From assembly GCA_027485915.1 (NCBI GenBank), contig JAIXQA010000075.1:1-64000 (forward strand): a stretch of 64,000 nucleotides of DNA, read 5' to 3'. Shown here piece by piece: positions 62,426-64,000 of this stretch (position 1 is its first letter; each line of letters opens with the position of its first letter). This stretch comes from Alphaproteobacteria bacterium. Lineage in GTDB: Bacteria; Pseudomonadota; Alphaproteobacteria; Caulobacterales; Aquidulcibacteraceae. The translations under genes were made by a program, and so were the position numbers. The notes under the pieces are model-generated. The model searched no databases, was not told where the DNA came from, and was given only the letters and a program-made list of their open reading frames with translations.

Positions 62426-63525
62426 TGCGCGCGCTCATCCTTTCTATCAGCCTCTTGGGCTTGGGGGGCTGTGTCTCTTCAACCGCGAAGGTGATGCCGT
62501 TGGGCAAGAGCCCGTCCTTGCCGGCCATTCAACAGCAAACCAGCACCCAGCGTTTATTGCAGGCCTTGCCCGCAGCTGAGCGGCCGGTGCCAGTCGCCGT
62601 CTATAACTTCACGGATCAAACTGGTCAGTTTCGAGCTTCTGAAACAGGACAAACCCTATCTCGCGCGGTCAGCCAGGGCGGTACATCCATCCTGATGAAG
62701 GCCCTGCAAGATGCCGGGCGGCGCAATTGGTTTACAGTTCTGGAGCGGGAAAACCTCTCTAACCTGTTGAATGAGCGTCAAATCATCCGCGAAATGCGGG
62801 AACGCTATTTGGGTGAGACCAAGGTTAACCCGGATGCCCTGCCATCGCTATTATTCGCCGGCGTTATTTTGAGTGGCGGGGTCGTTGGTTATGACACCAG
62901 CACCATGACGGGCGGGGCAGGGGCAGGCTTCTTGGGCATCAGCGCCCGCACCGAATATCGGCAAGATACGGTCACCGTTGCGTTGCGCGCTGTGTCCGTT
63001 CGGACGGGGGAAGTCTTAGCTCAGGTCACTACCACCAAATCTATCGCATCTTATGCGGTAGGGGGCGGGGCCTTCCGCTATGTCGGGTTCAAACAGCTCT
63101 TGGAAGCGGAAACCGGCATGACGACGAATGAGCCAGATCAAGTTGCCTTGCAACAAGCCATCGAAAAGGCCGTCTATGCCTTGATCATGGAAGGGGCGGA
63201 GCAACAATTATGGGCCTTCTCTGACACCAAGCGCGGCAATGAACTCCTCGCCAGCTACCGGGATGAGCGGGAAGGCAAGGTGACAGCCGAGCAAGTGCGC
63301 GACGCGGCCAAAAAAGCCGAAAAGCGTCAAAAGAAACAGAAACGTGGGCGCAAGGTCGAGGCACGACCAGCAGTGAGTGCTGCGCCTGCGCGCCCAAACA
63401 TGACCGCCCTCCAGCAGATGCCGTCTCGAAACGTGCAATCCCCTGCTGTGGCGGAGGTGACACCTTCTGCCCGTCGCAATCCCGCGTCGGGCAAATCCGA
63501 ACCGACCGCTAGGCCGGGAAATTAG
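62425..63525 (+). CDS. csgG: Curli secretion channel CsgG with C-terminal basic extension
   Basis: A 366-residue lipoprotein (lipobox to Cys16, LGLGGC). The CsgG core is clear: VPVAVYNFTDQTGQFRASET, LMKALQDAGRRNWFTVLERE, NLLNERQIIREMRERYLG, FAGVILSGGVVGYDTSTMTG and VGFKQLLEAETGMTTNEPDQ. It forms a nonameric outer-membrane pore for curlin subunits. E. coli CsgG is about 277 residues long; here some 90 more residues follow the core, Lys/Arg-rich (KKAEKRQKKQKRGRKVE) and then Pro/Ala-rich. This tail would face the periplasm. TGATG coupling to csgF. Confidence 0.93.
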   Translation: MRALILSISLLGLGGCVSSTAKVMPLGKSPSLPAIQQQTSTQRLLQALPAAERPVPVAVYNFTDQTGQFRASETGQTLSRAVSQGGTSILMKALQDAGRRNWFTVLERENLSNLLNERQIIREMRERYLGETKVNPDALPSLLFAGVILSGGVVGYDTSTMTGGAGAGFLGISARTEYRQDTVTVALRAVSVRTGEVLAQVTTTKSIASYAVGGGAFRYVGFKQLLEAETGMTTNEPDQVALQQAIEKAVYALIMEGAEQQLWAFSDTKRGNELLASYRDEREGKVTAEQVRDAAKKAEKRQKKQKRGRKVEARPAVSAAPARPNMTALQQMPSRNVQSPAVAEVTPSARRNPASGKSEPTARPGN

Positions 63526-63703
63526 GGGGGAGACGATCGACATCAACCCTCACGCATGCGGCGGCTAAGGTCTGTGAAACAGCAGGCCTATTAGACCCCA
63601 TAACAAAATTTGTAAATTAACCTGTTGATTATGCTGGATTTTACCAGCGAACAACCCCTAACAGTCACGACAAGCCGTCGGACTGAACAATGGAGCTATG
63701 ACC

Positions 63704-64000
63704 ATGAAAAAGCTAATTTTGGCTTCCGCCTCTGCCCTTGCGCTGATGGCTGCAGCATCTGGTGCCTCGGCCCAAACGGCAACATCGAGCCCAGTTCAAG
63801 TGTTAAACCAAAGCGGTGATAATAATACGGCAGTCATCAGTCAGACGGCTGCAGCCTCAGTTACAATGCTGAATGTGTCTTCTACGGTCAGCCAAACTGG
63901 TGGTGGAAACCGCGCAGAGGTTGCCCAAACTGCCTCTGGAAGTGGTGCGAGTTCTAATGTCACCATCAATCAGTTAAGTGCGGCCGGCGCTACGGCGGTC
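63704..64000 (+). CDS. Curlin-repeat amyloid subunit (CsgA/CsgB-like), partial
   Basis: The gene runs off the window; 99 codons are seen. GGAG lies eight bases before the ATG. A signal peptide (LILASASALALMAAASGASA) ends before QTATS. The mature part shows curlin repeats of the QxGxxNxAxxxQ type: QSGDNNTAVISQ and QTGGGNRAEVAQ, then a looser VTINQLSAAG unit. It is the likely fibre subunit or nucleator exported by CsgG. The 178-base gap from csgG suggests its own promoter. Confidence 0.88.
   Translation, partial: MKKLILASASALALMAAASGASAQTATSSPVQVLNQSGDNNTAVISQTAAASVTMLNVSSTVSQTGGGNRAEVAQTASGSGASSNVTINQLSAAGATAV

Overview
The window looks like chromosomal DNA of an alphaproteobacterium, most likely a member of the Caulobacterales (Caulobacteraceae/Hyphomonadaceae type). 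That is an inference from three things: a holdfast-type polysaccharide locus laid out like the hfs genes of Caulobacter, the mix of gene families (ChrR-like cupin, fused indolepyruvate oxidoreductase, DUF6134, B12-regulated btuBFCD), and a GC content that by eye is mostly in the mid to high fifties. I see no insertion sequence, prophage, integrase or CRISPR array. Coding density is high, with many 4-nt start/stop overlaps and several convergent pairs that share one palindromic stop.

Layout. 1-559 holds no convincing gene but a dense set of inverted repeats that can fold as a closed multi-stem RNA. 560-8850 is housekeeping: a chagasin-type protease inhibitor lipoprotein, adenine deaminase, a heptose-epimerase-like protein lacking its catalytic Tyr, a GPH-type symporter, a DUF6134 protein, an orphan ChrR-like protein, then sulfur metabolism (sseA-metC) ending against an Lrp/AsnC regulator. 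9007-12456 is a fused indolepyruvate:ferredoxin oxidoreductase divergent from that regulator. A tRNA-Met and a pentapeptide-repeat protein follow. 14181-15921 is a queC-queE-queD operon for 7-deazaguanine synthesis. 15918-24738 holds a CelD/HfsK-like acyltransferase, small secreted proteins, a pirin and a flavodoxin divergent from a LysR regulator, a META-domain protein, an SDR enzyme and an MFS exporter. 24794-35046 contains Xaa-Pro aminopeptidase, prmA, serS, several unknowns, a cytochrome P450 and mtnP.

35043-41983 is a TetR regulator facing a DevBCA/MacB-like exporter (permease, ATPase, fusion protein, TolC-like lipoprotein) followed by an alginate-export-type beta-barrel. 41991-45627 holds small-molecule enzymes and thrB. 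46086-54271 is the polysaccharide locus: hfsD facing hfsA-hfsB-polymerase, with hfsE-hfsF-hfsG converging on them. After tRNA-Ser come a GST-like protein and a PRC-barrel protein with a 49-residue membrane partner. A cobalamin riboswitch at about 56520-56707 controls btuB-btuF-btuC-btuD. An AT-rich island then leads into a curli-type module (csgF, csgG, curlin-repeat protein) that runs off the right edge.

How the parts fit. The holdfast-like polysaccharide, the curli module and possibly the HfsK-like protein point to a surface-attaching lifestyle. The most interesting points for follow-up are the folded element at 261-477, the B12 riboswitch leader with a mini-ORF in frame with btuB, the enzyme-family members that lack key residues (HldD-like, QueD, ChrR), the shared palindromic stops of convergent genes, and the paired operators in divergent promoters.
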